From Burkholderiales bacterium (lineage in GTDB: Bacteria > Pseudomonadota > Gammaproteobacteria > Burkholderiales > Usitatibacteraceae): a stretch of DNA of 64,000 nucleotides. The notes beneath the pieces are model-generated. The model was not told the DNA's origin and searched no databases. It saw nothing but the letters and a program-made list of their open reading frames with translations. Positions 26,682 through 36,227 of the stretch are shown one piece after another. The stretch lies in contig JANYDB010000068.1 of NCBI GenBank assembly GCA_025359985.1, positions 62,001 to 126,000 of the forward strand, in the 5' to 3' direction. The stretch's first letter is position 1; each line of letters opens with the position of its first letter. A program made the position numbers and the translations under genes.

Positions 26682-27545
26682 TTAATCATAAAAATTGGGT
26701 TCACCTGCGGGTCGAGTTTTGAAGCGTTTATGCACCCAAAAATACTGATCCGGCATTTCCAGCACCCGTTCTTCCAAAAACTGATTCATGCGTCTGGCAT
26801 CCGCAACCGCATCGCCGCTGGGATAGTGTTCCCATGCAGGGTAAAAACGGGATTCGTAGCCGGTTTCGGTTTGGCGAGTCACCATCGGAATGACTTTGGC
26901 GCCAGTTATTTCACAGAGCCTGGAAAGCGCTGTCACGGTCGCGGCAGGCACGCCAAAAAAATCGCTGAACACCGCATCTTTGGCGCCGAAATCCATATCT
27001 GGCAAATAGTAAAAACCGCGCTTTTCTTTAAGCGCTTTCAATATTGGCCGTAGCCCTTGCTGGCGAGTGATCAAAGTGGGATTGCGGAATCGTGCGCGCG
27101 CCCGTCTGAGTGCCGCATCAAACACCTTGCTCTTTTGGGTTGAATACAAGGTGACTGCCACGGGGTAGGTGTAGGCAAAGCGCGCGCCACCAAAATCGAG
27201 GCCGACAAAATGGGGTGCCAGCACAATAATCGGCACCTTGCCCGCATATTCATCCATGTAATGGCGATCAACCAGCTTGACCAGTTCGAGCACCTGCTCC
27301 GGTGGTGCATACCAAAGTCTGCCCAAATCCAACGTGGCGCGCGCCAGATTTTGAAACACACGGCGGCCGAGCGCTTCACGCTCGACCACGGTTTTTTCGG
27401 GAAAGCATTTGGCGAGATTAATCAAGGTGATGCGCCGTCGGCCCCAGCGATAAAGCATATTCCCCAGCACCCGTGCGATCGCGGCCACCCAGCTATGCGG
27501 TAGCCAGCGCATGCACCAAAGTATCAAGAGGGCGATTCTCATCAT
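26682..27545 (-). CDS. Lipid A biosynthesis acyltransferase (LpxL/HtrB family), second of a tandem pair
   Basis: An inner-membrane acyltransferase of the LpxL/LpxM family that adds a secondary acyl chain to lipid A. After an N-terminal hydrophobic segment (MRIALLILWCMRWLPHSW) comes the catalytic HX4D box in LAPHFVGLDFGG. YLPDMDFGAKDAVFSDFFGVPAAT and the C-terminal DQYFWVHKRFKTRP are also conserved. The start at 27545 overlaps the previous gene by four bases (ATGA). A longer frame from 27584 would lie within that gene. Acyl-chain preference cannot be deduced. Confidence 0.9.
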   Translation of the reverse strand: MMRIALLILWCMRWLPHSWVAAIARVLGNMLYRWGRRRITLINLAKCFPEKTVVEREALGRRVFQNLARATLDLGRLWYAPPEQVLELVKLVDRHYMDEYAGKVPIIVLAPHFVGLDFGGARFAYTYPVAVTLYSTQKSKVFDAALRRARARFRNPTLITRQQGLRPILKALKEKRGFYYLPDMDFGAKDAVFSDFFGVPAATVTALSRLCEITGAKVIPMVTRQTETGYESRFYPAWEHYPSGDAVADARRMNQFLEERVLEMPDQYFWVHKRFKTRPAGEPNFYD

Positions 27546-28453
27546 CTCAGAGGGGTAGAGTTCGGCGGTGGAGGAGGAGTGCAAGTGGCAGTGGCAGGCG
27601 GTAAGGGCGCTCCAGCCGGATGTTTATAGCGATTGTAGCCCCACAGATATTGGGTTGGCGCCTGTGCAATCAGAGCTTCCACCATCGTATTCATTTGCTG
27701 TGCGGCGATATTTTTATCGGTTGAAAAAGATTCAGACATAGACTCAATGCGCACATGATAGCCGCGTCCTTTGGGCAAACGTTCAGCGAAAAAAAATAGC
27801 ACAACCGCATCGGTCGCGTTGGCCAGACGCGGCAGCAGTGTCATGGTGTAAGCCGGGCGGGCAAAAAAATCAATCCACAGTCCTTCACCTTGGCTGGGTA
27901 CTTGATCGGGCAGCATAATAATATTGCCGCCGGTTTTAAGGGTTTTAAGCAAGGCCCGCACCCCACTCGCATTAGCGCTTGCAGTGGAACCTCCACCGCG
28001 AATACGCCCAGCCTGCATAATTGGCTCCAGCCATTTTTGTTTGGGCGTCCGATATAGCGCCATCACCGGAATGCGGCTTTCAAGATAACGACCCGCTATC
28101 TCGTAGCAGCCCAGATGAGGGGTGACAAAGATAACCGGGCGGCCAGATTTTTTAGCGGCATCAACATGCTCCCAGCCATCACAGGCTTGTACCAATCCGT
28201 AAAGGCGCGCTACTGACGCCGTCCACGCGGTGGCAATCTCGCTGATGCCTTTGCCTTGTTCTGCGATAGCCGCGCGGCGCATCGGCAGATCAGCAGGCTG
28301 ATGACGCCATTGGCTGTACTGCGCCAGATTTTGTCTGGTTAAGCGACGATGGCGCGCGGACAGCGCCCAAGCCATAACGCCGATCACCGTGCCGAGCGCA
28401 TGGTTAAGCCTTAACGGCATTTTGCCGAACAGTTGGAACAGAAATTTCACCAT
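27542..28453 (-). CDS. Lipid A biosynthesis acyltransferase (LpxL/HtrB family), first of a tandem pair
   Basis: A 303-residue homologue of the downstream gene, with HX4E (TPHLGCYEIAG) in place of HX4D. It keeps MLPDQVPSQGEGLWIDFFARPAYTMTL and QYLWGYNRYKHPAGAP. The N-terminal membrane segment is short (ALGTVIGVMAWALS). A proline-rich tail (PPPPPNSTPLR) ends the protein. Its start is about 155 bases from metK on the opposite strand, so the two share a divergent promoter region. The pair probably adds the two secondary acyl chains of lipid A in turn. Confidence 0.88.
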   Translation of the reverse strand: MVKFLFQLFGKMPLRLNHALGTVIGVMAWALSARHRRLTRQNLAQYSQWRHQPADLPMRRAAIAEQGKGISEIATAWTASVARLYGLVQACDGWEHVDAAKKSGRPVIFVTPHLGCYEIAGRYLESRIPVMALYRTPKQKWLEPIMQAGRIRGGGSTASANASGVRALLKTLKTGGNIIMLPDQVPSQGEGLWIDFFARPAYTMTLLPRLANATDAVVLFFFAERLPKGRGYHVRIESMSESFSTDKNIAAQQMNTMVEALIAQAPTQYLWGYNRYKHPAGAPLPPATATCTPPPPPNSTPLR

Positions 28454-28609
28454 GTTTGCATTTGAATTGACTTATTCCTGCCAACTGTAGCGGATGAACG
28501 ACCGGGCATGAGATGCTCGAGAAGTTGGGGGCAAAACAGGTTTCTGCTAGACTTCAAAGTTGTACTTCAAGATATACATTATTTTTCTCAACGACTGTGG
28601 GGATACCCA

Positions 28610-29773
28610 ATGACTGACTTTTTATTTACCTCCGAATCTGTTTCTGAAGGCCATCCGGATAAGGTCGCCGACCAAATTTCGGATGCTATTTTAGATGCGA
28701 TTTTAGCCCAAGATCCTCGATCACGCGTTGCGGCTGAAACGCTGTGCAATACCGGTCTGGTGGTTTTGGCCGGTGAAATCACCACCCATGCCAATGTCGA
28801 CTATATCGGCGTCGCCCGTGACACGATCAAACGAATTGGTTATGACAATACTGATTACGGCATTGATTATCGCGGCTGCGCGGTAATGGTTTGCTATGAC
28901 AAGCAAAGCCCCGACATCGCCCAAGGTGTCGATAAAGCGCAGGACGATAATCTCGATCAGGGCGCGGGTGATCAGGGCTTGATGTTTGGTTACGCCTGTG
29001 ATGAAACCCCAGTGCTGATGCCCGCGCCGATTTACTATGCGCATCGGCTAGTACAGCGTCAGTCTGAAGTGCGTAAAGATGGCCGCCTGCCATGGCTGCG
29101 CCCTGATGCGAAATCACAGGTCACGATGCGATACGTTGATGGCAAGCCGGTGTCGATTGATACCGTGGTGCTTTCAACCCAGCATGCGCCGGAAATGTCG
29201 CAAAAAGATATTCACGAAGCGGTGATCGAAACTATCATCAAGCCGGTGTTGCCCAAAGAAATGCTGGTCAATACCCGCTATCTAGTGAACCCAACCGGTC
29301 GTTTTGTGGTGGGTGGCCCGCAGGGGGATTGTGGCTTGACCGGACGTAAAATTATTGTCGATACTTATGGCGGAGCATGTCCGCATGGCGGCGGCGCATT
29401 TTCCGGCAAGGATCCCTCCAAAGTAGATCGCTCGGCCGCCTATGCGGCACGTTATGTGGCCAAGAATATTGTGGCGGCAGGACTGGCGCGCCAGTGCCAG
29501 ATTCAGGTCGCGTATGCAATTGGCGTGGCCAAACCGATGAACATCACGGTTTACACCGAAGGCACCGGCATCATGGCGGATGAAAAAATCGCCGCACTGG
29601 TGGCAGAGTTGTTTGATTTGCGGCCAAAAGGCATTGTGCAAATGCTGGATTTGTTACGCCCCATTTACGCCAAAACCGCAGCCTACGGACACTTTGGACG
29701 CGAGGAGCCTGAGTTCACCTGGGAGCGTACCGATAAGGTTGCCGAACTGCGCGCAGCGGCTGGACTTAAATAG
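28610..29773 (+). CDS. metK: S-adenosylmethionine synthetase MetK
   Basis: MetK makes SAM from methionine and ATP. The 387-residue protein begins [28 protein letters not shown] and has [12 protein letters not shown], the phosphate loop [18 protein letters not shown] and DKIAALV in the C-terminal domain. I choose the ATG at 28610, preceded by GTGGGGA, over an upstream frame starting at 28508. It stands directly before the SAH riboswitch and ahcY, giving a methyl-cycle block. Confidence 0.97.
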   Translation: MTDFLFTSESVSEGHPDKVADQISDAILDAILAQDPRSRVAAETLCNTGLVVLAGEITTHANVDYIGVARDTIKRIGYDNTDYGIDYRGCAVMVCYDKQSPDIAQGVDKAQDDNLDQGAGDQGLMFGYACDETPVLMPAPIYYAHRLVQRQSEVRKDGRLPWLRPDAKSQVTMRYVDGKPVSIDTVVLSTQHAPEMSQKDIHEAVIETIIKPVLPKEMLVNTRYLVNPTGRFVVGGPQGDCGLTGRKIIVDTYGGACPHGGGAFSGKDPSKVDRSAAYAARYVAKNIVAAGLARQCQIQVAYAIGVAKPMNITVYTEGTGIMADEKIAALVAELFDLRPKGIVQMLDLLRPIYAKTAAYGHFGREEPEFTWERTDKVAELRAAAGLK

Positions 29774-29796
29774 GGTATTTCGTTATACTTATGTTT

Positions 29797-29870
29797 CCAA
29801 GGAGCGTTGCGATTACACCGATCATCATCAGGGTGTAGCCAGGCTTGGAAAAGATCACAACGGCGCTCGC
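29797..29870 (+). promoter_or_regulatory. SAH riboswitch (S-adenosylhomocysteine) before ahcY
   Basis: The conserved aptamer bases are present. CCAAG (29797-29801) can pair with CTTGG (29844-29848) as the pseudoknot. GAGCGTTGCGA (29802-29812) is the 5' strand of P1 and the core, GCCAGGCTTGG (29838-29848) is the central conserved block, and AACGGCGCTC (29859-29868) is the 3' strand of P1. A hairpin ACACC...GGTGT (P2) lies between. Binding of SAH should form P1 and raise ahcY expression, since the P1 3' strand is also the 5' arm of the following terminator. Confidence 0.93.
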
Positions 29871-29900
29871 AATCCTAAACCGATTGCGGGCGTTTTTTTT
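29864..29900 (+). terminator. Riboswitch-controlled terminator before ahcY
   Basis: CGCTCGCAATC (29864-29874) pairs with GATTGCGGGCG (29882-29892) with one G-U pair, followed by eight T. The 5' arm shares bases with the 3' strand of P1 of the SAH riboswitch, so the two structures exclude each other. That layout gives an ON switch for ahcY when SAH is high. Confidence 0.92.
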
Positions 29901-29996
29901 CGTCCGCGCTTAATGTAAGTATCAAACGTAAACATCAAATGTAAACATGACGCACCCGCTATTGTGCAGCGTCAAATTCGAAGCAAAGGACACCAC

Positions 29997-31424
29997 ATGA
30001 ACGCTATTCTGAAGCCACAAAATCTGATCAATAACGATTATTACGTTGCCGATCTGAACCTCGCTGACTGGGGTCATAAAGAAATTAAAATCGCCGAGAC
30101 CGAAATGCCTGGCCTCACCATGATCCGCGATGAATTTGCCAAGGCGCAGCCACTCAAAGGCGCACGTATCACCGGCTCATTGCACATGACCATTCAAACG
30201 GCGGTGCTAATCGAAACACTGGAGGCGCTGGGTGCACAGGTCCGTTGGGCATCATGCAATATTTATTCCACCCAAGACCATGCGGCCGCAGCCATTGCCA
30301 CCAACGGCACGCCGGTCTTTGCCTACAAAGGCGAATCGCTCGAAGAATATTGGGATTTCACCCATCGTATTTTTGAATGGCATGACGGTGGCTACACCAA
30401 CATGATCCTGGATGATGGTGGCGATGCAACGCTACTATTGCATATCGGCACGCGTGCAGAAAAAGATTTATCGGTCATCGCTAATCCGGGTTCAGATGAA
30501 GAGCGTATTTTGTTTGCCGCGATTAAAGCCAAGCTGCTTAAAGACCCCACCTGGTACTCGGTTCGATTAAAAGAAGTAAAAGGCGTGACCGAAGAAACCA
30601 CCACCGGCGTGCATCGTTTGTACCAAATGGCAAAAGACGGCAAGCTGGCGTTTCCGGCGATTAACGTCAATGATTCAGTCACCAAATCAAAATTTGATAA
30701 CCTCTACGGTTGCCGTGAATCGCTGGTTGACGCGATCAAACGCGCCACTGATGTGATGATCGCGGGCAAGGTTGCCGTAGTCGCCGGTTATGGCGATGTG
30801 GGCAAGGGATCCGCACAGGCATTGCGCGCATTGTCGGCGCAGGTTTGGGTAACCGAGATCGATCCGATTTGTGCGCTCCAGGCGGCGATGGAAGGTTATC
30901 GCGTCGTTACCATGGATTACGCAGTCGATAAAGCGGATATTTTTGTCACGGCCACCGGCAACTACCACATCATCACGGCTGAACATATGGCGAAGATGAA
31001 AGACCAGGCCATTGTTTGCAATATCGGCCATTTTGATAATGAAATCGATGTAGCTGCGATTGAAAAATCCTGTAAATGGGAAGAGATCAAGCCGCAAGTT
31101 GATCATGTGATTTTTCCGGACGGCAAGAAAATTATTCTGCTGGCCAAAGGTCGCCTGGTCAATTTGGGCTGCGGCACCGGTCACCCCAGCTACGTGATGG
31201 CATCATCATTCGCCAATCAAGTGATCGCTCAGATGGAATTGTTCCAGAACACTTCGAGCTATCCGATTGGTGTTTACACGCTGCCCAAGCATCTGGATGA
31301 AAAAGTTGCCCGTCTGCAACTGACCAAACTCAACGCGCAGTTGACAACCTTGACTGACGAGCAGGCCAAATACATCGGCGTGACGCAGCAGGGGCCGTAT
31401 AAAACGGATACCTATCGCTATTAA
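29997..31424 (+). CDS. ahcY: Adenosylhomocysteinase AhcY
   Basis: AhcY hydrolyses SAH to adenosine and homocysteine with tightly bound NAD. The 475-residue protein has [21 protein letters not shown], the substrate loop [16 protein letters not shown], the NAD Rossmann motif [16 protein letters not shown], and the C-terminal signature YKTDTYRY. The start at 29997 has AAAGGA upstream. It carries the bacterial insert near residues 150-190 ([26 protein letters not shown]). Controlled by the SAH riboswitch in its leader. Confidence 0.97.
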   Translation: MNAILKPQNLINNDYYVADLNLADWGHKEIKIAETEMPGLTMIRDEFAKAQPLKGARITGSLHMTIQTAVLIETLEALGAQVRWASCNIYSTQDHAAAAIATNGTPVFAYKGESLEEYWDFTHRIFEWHDGGYTNMILDDGGDATLLLHIGTRAEKDLSVIANPGSDEERILFAAIKAKLLKDPTWYSVRLKEVKGVTEETTTGVHRLYQMAKDGKLAFPAINVNDSVTKSKFDNLYGCRESLVDAIKRATDVMIAGKVAVVAGYGDVGKGSAQALRALSAQVWVTEIDPICALQAAMEGYRVVTMDYAVDKADIFVTATGNYHIITAEHMAKMKDQAIVCNIGHFDNEIDVAAIEKSCKWEEIKPQVDHVIFPDGKKIILLAKGRLVNLGCGTGHPSYVMASSFANQVIAQMELFQNTSSYPIGVYTLPKHLDEKVARLQLTKLNAQLTTLTDEQAKYIGVTQQGPYKTDTYRY

Positions 31425-31455
31425 TTTTAAGCGCACGATAGTCAGGCAAAACCAG

Positions 31456-31498
31456 TACGCCAGCCGGGATATTCATTTACCTGCTGGCGTATTTTTTT
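31456..31498 (+). terminator. Terminator after ahcY
   Basis: TACGCCAGC (31456-31464) and GCTGGCGTA (31483-31491) form a perfect 9-base stem with an 18-base loop and seven T. It separates ahcY from metF, so metF likely needs read-through or its own promoter. Confidence 0.85.
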
Positions 31499-31526
31499 GT
31501 GCTCAGTACAGAAAGAACGATGATTT

Positions 31527-32390
31527 ATGCGAAACCCAAAAAGCATTTTAAGTTTTGAATTATTCCCGCCAAAGACAGAAGAAGGTGCTGTGAAGCTTGG
31601 CGCGGTGGTTGAGCAACTGGCAACGCTACGGCCCACATTTTTCTCAGTTACTTTCGGTGCGGGCGGATCTACGCAGGAAGGCACGCTCAAAACGGTGCAG
31701 AACATTCGCGCAGCTGGGCATCAAGCGGCTCCGCATTTATCCTGCATCGGCTCTACGGTTGATAGCATTCGCTGCATCCTCAATCAATACCGGGCGAGCG
31801 GCATCACACATATCGTGGCGCTGCGAGGTGATCTGCCGTCGGGCATGGCGCAGGCGGGTGAGTTCAAACACGCGGGTGATTTGATCGCGTTTATTCGTGC
31901 TGAACACGGCAATCATTTTCATCTGGAGGTGGCGGCCTATCCGGAGTATCACCCGCAGGCGCGGCATGCCCAGGAGGATTTAAAAAACTTCAAACTGAAG
32001 GTGGAGGCGGGCGCTGATTCGGCCATTACCCAATACTTTTTTAACGCGGATGCGTATTTCCATTTTGTGGAAAGCATCGGCAAAATGGGTGTTCATATAC
32101 CGATTCAGCCCGGCATTATGCCGATTGCAAACTTCTCGCAACTGGCGCGTTTTTCAGATGCATGTGGCGCGGAAATTCCGCGTTGGATTCGACGCAAAAT
32201 GGAAGGCTTCGGTGACGACACCGCATCCATCCGAGCGTTTGGGCTTGATGTGGTCACGGCATTGTGCGAAGAATTGCTCGAAGGCGGCGCACCTGGCCTG
32301 CATTTTTACACGATGAACCAGATGGGTTTAACCGCCACATTATGTGAACGATTGGCGATAAGTGAGCAGCCGCAGCCTGCCGCGCAATGA
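31527..32390 (+). CDS. metF: 5,10-methylenetetrahydrofolate reductase MetF
   Basis: An FAD-dependent TIM-barrel enzyme that makes 5-methyl-THF for methionine synthesis. SFELFPPKTEEG (with the catalytic Glu), FFSVTFGAGGS, THIVALRGDLP, DSAITQYFFNADAY and the C-terminal APGLHFYTMNQ are intact. Length 287 is close to other proteobacterial MetF. It completes the SAM cycle block with metK and ahcY. Confidence 0.95.
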   Translation: MRNPKSILSFELFPPKTEEGAVKLGAVVEQLATLRPTFFSVTFGAGGSTQEGTLKTVQNIRAAGHQAAPHLSCIGSTVDSIRCILNQYRASGITHIVALRGDLPSGMAQAGEFKHAGDLIAFIRAEHGNHFHLEVAAYPEYHPQARHAQEDLKNFKLKVEAGADSAITQYFFNADAYFHFVESIGKMGVHIPIQPGIMPIANFSQLARFSDACGAEIPRWIRRKMEGFGDDTASIRAFGLDVVTALCEELLEGGAPGLHFYTMNQMGLTATLCERLAISEQPQPAAQ

Positions 32391-32499
32391 TGCGATGATA
32401 CCAAGGTACAAACAAAGCACAGCGCCGCTTTTTACGATGTGCCACACTAAACAAACAATAATTTACTGCGCACCTATTTTGTCCGAAAGAAAACTATTT

Positions 32500-33132
32500 A
32501 TGCCTACCGCATCCATGAATTCAATGCTTATAAACTTAATATCTACGCTAAGCCTCGGCTTTATGCGCCTGACGATGATGGCATCGCTAATATGGGGCGC
32601 CGCCGTCTATGCGCAGGAGCCACTTTTCACTAACCGCGCTACCGATTTGCGCGCATCGCCGGATGATGCTGCGAAATTGGTGCGAGCGTTACCTGCAAAA
32701 AGCAGTGTGCAACAGCTCGAACGTCGGGGTGCCTGGACTCGTGTGCAGGTGATCGAAAGCGCCGAAAAAGCTACCGACAAAGCCAGCCCCAAAGAAACCG
32801 GTTGGGTACGCATGATGCATTTGCGCGGTGGGGTGGTAGTGGTTGAAACGCAGCCAGCATCAAGTGGCAGCGGTATGATGTCCAGCTTTAATCGCTTCCT
32901 CAGTGGCGGTTCGGGGCGCAGCAGTACCCAAGCGCAGAGTGCCACGGTCGGCATTCGCGGGCTTTCGCCGGAGGAATTGAAAACGGCATCACCTGACGCG
33001 GCAGCGCTCGCTAAAATGAATACATTTAAAGCCGATAAACCGGAGTCAGAGCGTTTTGCCAAAGAAGCAAAATTGGCGAAGGCGGATGTTCCGGATTTAA
33101 ACGAAGCCGCTAACGGTGGGAGACGCAAATGA
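32500..33132 (+). CDS. Exported SH3-domain protein
   Basis: A 210-residue protein with a signal sequence (LGFMRLTMMASLIWGAAVYAQ) followed by a bacterial SH3 domain (NRATDLRASPDDAAKLVRALPAKSSVQQLERRGAWTRVQV...GWVRMMHL). The second half is Gly/Ser- and then Ala/Lys-rich and probably disordered (GGSGRSSTQAQSATVG). SH3 domains of this kind bind cell-wall peptides or proteins. The ATG at 32500 follows GAAAGAAA. The stop overlaps the start of the M48 protease gene by four bases, so the two products very likely work together in the periplasm. Confidence 0.8.
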   Translation: MPTASMNSMLINLISTLSLGFMRLTMMASLIWGAAVYAQEPLFTNRATDLRASPDDAAKLVRALPAKSSVQQLERRGAWTRVQVIESAEKATDKASPKETGWVRMMHLRGGVVVVETQPASSGSGMMSSFNRFLSGGSGRSSTQAQSATVGIRGLSPEELKTASPDAAALAKMNTFKADKPESERFAKEAKLAKADVPDLNEAANGGRRK

Positions 33133-34028
33133 ACCTGAATATAAAAATGATGATGTTTGCGTGGGTGATCTTGTTCGGCGCAGCAGGATCGGCATCCGCG
33201 CAATTTGATTTAGGCAGCCTACTCAAAAAAGGTATTGATGTCGCCAAGAAGACGACTGAGGCCTCAAAAGATATTACCGAGCCGGAAGAAATAAACATGG
33301 GTGAGGGCATCGCCGCTGTGCTGCTCGGTGCGTCTCCGCTGCATGCGGATACCAATCTGCAACGCTATGTCAACAAGGTGGGTCGCTGGGTGGCCACGCA
33401 ATCATCACGTCCTGATTTGCCCTGGTCATTTGCGGTAATAGATACGCCGACGATCAATGCCTTTGCGCTACCCGGCGGCAAAGTATTCGTCTCAATCGGA
33501 TTGCTCAGAATGCTCAAAAATGAATCCGAGTTGGCCGGGGTACTGGCGCACGAAATCGGTCATGTCATGCAGCGTCATCAAATCCAAGCTATTCAAGCTT
33601 CAAAAACTTCAGCCGTTTATCAGGATGCGTTACAGGCAGAGGCGGGTGAGCGTATTGCAAGAAGTCGTGCAGGTTCAAATGTGCTGACGGGTACGCTCTC
33701 CAATGCGGCGGCGTCGGCAGGCATTGAACTGGTAAAAAACGGATTCTTTTCGCGTCCGCTTGATCGAGGTCTGGAGTACGAAGCAGATCGGGTAGGTGCC
33801 ACTCTGGCGGCCAAAGCGGGCTATGAATCTTATGGCCTGATCTCCGCGATTCAAATGCTGTCAACACTGAAGCAGGAAGAGTCGGGCGTATCAATTACGA
33901 TGAGCACCCATCCCACACCCACCGATCGACTGGCCGAGCTAGAAAAATTCGCGCCCACCCTCGATAAATTTTCATCACAGCCGCTGGTGGAAGAGCGATT
34001 TGCCAAAGTCATGGCGGCGGTTAAATAA
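33129..34028 (+). CDS. M48 family periplasmic metalloprotease
   Basis: A 299-residue zinc protease with a signal peptide ending SASAQ and the HEXXH motif in VLAHEIGHVMQRH. The third zinc ligand is in DRGLEYEADRVGATLA. FALPGGKVFVSIGLL is a family block. It lacks the TPR tail of the related BepA/YfgC, so it is closer to LoiP/YcaL-type enzymes. It is co-translated with the SH3 protein. Likely role: outer-membrane or envelope protein quality control. Confidence 0.9.
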   Translation: MNLNIKMMMFAWVILFGAAGSASAQFDLGSLLKKGIDVAKKTTEASKDITEPEEINMGEGIAAVLLGASPLHADTNLQRYVNKVGRWVATQSSRPDLPWSFAVIDTPTINAFALPGGKVFVSIGLLRMLKNESELAGVLAHEIGHVMQRHQIQAIQASKTSAVYQDALQAEAGERIARSRAGSNVLTGTLSNAAASAGIELVKNGFFSRPLDRGLEYEADRVGATLAAKAGYESYGLISAIQMLSTLKQEESGVSITMSTHPTPTDRLAELEKFAPTLDKFSSQPLVEERFAKVMAAVK

Positions 34029-34869
34029 ACAGTTAAACACCAGCAGCAGAGCGGCGTTTGAGCCAAAAATTCGTCAAACACCGCTCCTGTATACAATCCG
34101 CGTTATTTTTGTGAGGCTGTTTTGCGGTTGGTTCATTGCTGTGTCTGTTGTCGGATCTATGGTCGCAACGTGGTGTATGCATGGTGCGCCTCGACCTCGT
34201 CCTCGTCCTTTTCCTTTTCTTTTTCCTTTTCCTTCCGCACTTTCACCGTCAAGTCCATGCGTGCCCATACTGAGCCGAGCGCCGACAAGCACAACATTAC
34301 GTTCTCTTCCCTGCATGAATAGCCCATCAAACCAAAGCGCTAGATTTTGCCGACGAGCGGGCCCCGCTCCGCGCCCGGAAACGGGGAAGGTCAACGCGTT
34401 ATCGGTTTGTTAGGCATAGCGCAGCAAGGTTTTTAACTTCTCCACCATCTCGACAAAAACTGGATCGAGATAGCCAATCGCGGGCAGCAACATTTGCGCC
34501 AGCACACGCGGATTGATCTCTGACGGCCCAGGCCCTGTCAAGGCGCGTTGTGGCGAATGGAAGGACGAGATTTTTTCGATGATGCAACGGCTTTGAGAGC
34601 ATGAATGAGAAGTGCGGACATGGCTATCTCGCTGTGAAAATACGGTACCTGGGGAGCCGCTAAAAATAGTGACTGGCTTCTGACGGTGGCAATGATCACT
34701 ATCAATCGCCACCGCATGCAGTGCCGGATCAAATTGACCACTTCCTGGACGGTTGATGCAGTAAATTCTGCATTTCGTCAGCTCATCGTTGAGTGCCACC
34801 TGCCTAGAGGTAACAATGCATTATCAACAGCGTTCAATCATTTAAACCACAACCTCGCGGAGAGTCATC
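34029..34869. other. Region without an intact gene: hairpin, pyrimidine tract and pseudogene remnant
   Basis: An imperfect hairpin follows the protease gene: GAGCGGCGTTTG (34049-34060) with CAAACACCGCTC (34075-34086), one mismatch, no T-run. A C/T-rich tract lies at about 34190-34245, and an aminotransferase remnant lies on the minus strand (34230-34562). From 34563 to 34869 I see only the leader of the next gene, with GGAGAG at 34858. Frames through the pyrimidine tract code for Gly/Arg/Lys repeats and are not believable proteins. Confidence 0.6.
34230..34562 (-). pseudogene. Remnant of an alanine/serine-glyoxylate aminotransferase family gene
   Basis: Reading the minus strand from 34562 gives FHSPQRALTGPGPSEINPRV, then LAQMLLPAIGYLDPVFVEMV and EKLKTLLRYA. 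This is the N-terminus of the PLP aminotransferase family that includes serine-glyoxylate and ureidoglycine-glyoxylate aminotransferases (GPGP start, P.IG..DP.F). The frame then meets a TAA at 34410-34412 where a Phe codon is expected, and continues in the same frame with QTDNALTFPVSG, the next conserved block. Beyond that it degrades into a VVLVGARLSMG-like piece and simple repeats. Only about 110 of roughly 390 residues remain. Confidence 0.72.
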
Positions 34870-35277
34870 ATGAATAAACCAAAAATCATTCGCCCATTAT
34901 TGTTTGTGTTGCTAGCAGTGGTGGTCATCGGCGTGCTGGCATTGCTGCTGGCTAACGGGCATTCCGCGGGGCTCTATGATGGAAGTTTAATGATGTTTGA
35001 TGAAGATTTGTCGGATTCCGCGCTGGGTTGGGCGATTGCCATTCCCATCTTGCTGCTGACGGCGGTGTTGGTGGTCATGATGTTGGCAGGCACCGGCGTA
35101 GTGGTTGCAGGGGTGCTGGCGGTAGTGTTGTTGGCAACGTTCCTGATCATGGTGTTGGCGACGGCGATCGCGATATTGCCGTTACTCGTGTTTATCGCCG
35201 TGCCGATTTTGGCGATGGTGGGATTGGTAAAACTATTGTCCCGTCAATCCACACCCACGCAAGCCGTTGCCCAATAG
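34870..35277 (+). CDS. Small hydrophobic membrane protein of unknown function
   Basis: A 135-residue protein with three or four membrane helices: LLFVLLAVVVIGVLALLLA near the start, then after a short acidic loop (LMMFDEDLSDSA) a long run of Leu/Val/Ala/Ile from residue 52 to 118. No catalytic motif is visible. GGAGAG precedes the ATG by about eight bases, so it is probably expressed. I do not recognise the family. Confidence 0.65.
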   Translation: MNKPKIIRPLLFVLLAVVVIGVLALLLANGHSAGLYDGSLMMFDEDLSDSALGWAIAIPILLLTAVLVVMMLAGTGVVVAGVLAVVLLATFLIMVLATAIAILPLLVFIAVPILAMVGLVKLLSRQSTPTQAVAQ

Positions 35278-35312
35278 TTTTTAAGCGCATGTGTAAGATT
35301 AAACACTAATAT

Positions 35313-36191
35313 TTAACCGACCATGCGAATCACCTGGGCCTGCAGCGGTTCAATATAGGTTTCAGGATCAAACGCCATATCGCCATCGGCTGAAGACTCG
35401 CCGGTGGCTTTTACATTTGCAAAATCAAATAGTTTTCGATCCAGCAAATGTGACGGTGAAGCGTTCTGCAATGCGCGGAAAATGCTATCGACACGGCCCG
35501 GAAAACTGCGCTCCCATTCTTGCAACATACGTTTGACCTGCTGGCGCTGCAGATTGTCCTGCGAGCCGCATAGATCGCAGGGAATGATCGGAAATTGTTT
35601 AACCGCAAGATAGGCTTCCAGATCGCGCTCTTCCACATAAGCCAGCGGACGAATCACAATATGTTCGCCTTTGTCCGAGATCAGCTTCGGTGGCATGGAT
35701 TTCAGTCTGCCGCCAAAAAAAGCATTCAAGAAAAAAGTTTGCAGAATGTCATCACGATGATGTCCCAGCGCAATTTTAGTGGCGCCAATTTCAGTCGCAA
35801 CGCGATAAATCACCCCGCGTCGCATTCTTGAACATAGTGAGCACATGGTTTTACCTTCTGGGATCACGCGCTTTACGGTGGCGTAGGTATCTTGCTCAAC
35901 AATCTGGAACGGAACGCCCAAACCGGTTAAATAAGCCGGCAAAATATGCGCCGGATAACCCGGGTGTTTTTGGTCGAGATTAAACGCGAATAATTCAAAC
36001 GGCACTGGCGATTTTTTCTGCAGGCCCAGCAAAATATCGAGCAGCGCATAACTGTCCTTGCCGCCGGAAAGACACACCATGATTTTATCGTTGGCCTCGA
36101 TCATGTTGAAGTCGGCAATCGCCTCACCCACCTGCCGACGCAGGCGCTTGGCAAGTTTGTTGGCTTCGAGGGTTTCTTTTTGCAAATTCAT
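35313..36191 (-). CDS. ttcA: tRNA 2-thiocytidine synthetase TtcA
   Basis: TtcA thiolates C32 of tRNA in an ATP-dependent reaction that uses an [Fe-S] cluster. The PP-loop [14 protein letters not shown], the CxxC pair in [11 protein letters not shown], and the third cysteine in PCDLCGSQ are all present. [14 protein letters not shown] is a family block. Length 292 is typical. The next gene upstream, the pteridine reductase, is 36 bases away; in related genomes I recall folB lying between these two, and it is absent here. Confidence 0.94.
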   Translation of the reverse strand: MNLQKETLEANKLAKRLRRQVGEAIADFNMIEANDKIMVCLSGGKDSYALLDILLGLQKKSPVPFELFAFNLDQKHPGYPAHILPAYLTGLGVPFQIVEQDTYATVKRVIPEGKTMCSLCSRMRRGVIYRVATEIGATKIALGHHRDDILQTFFLNAFFGGRLKSMPPKLISDKGEHIVIRPLAYVEERDLEAYLAVKQFPIIPCDLCGSQDNLQRQQVKRMLQEWERSFPGRVDSIFRALQNASPSHLLDRKLFDFANVKATGESSADGDMAFDPETYIEPLQAQVIRMVG

Positions 36192-36227
36192 TTCAGTCTT
36201 TCGCCATCTTCATTATTTTTATCATCC

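Noticed and set aside
34074-34394. Gly/Lys/Arg-repeat protein on the minus strand
   Set aside because: The repeat comes from a simple pyrimidine tract, and the rest is the continuation of the aminotransferase pseudogene in the same frame.
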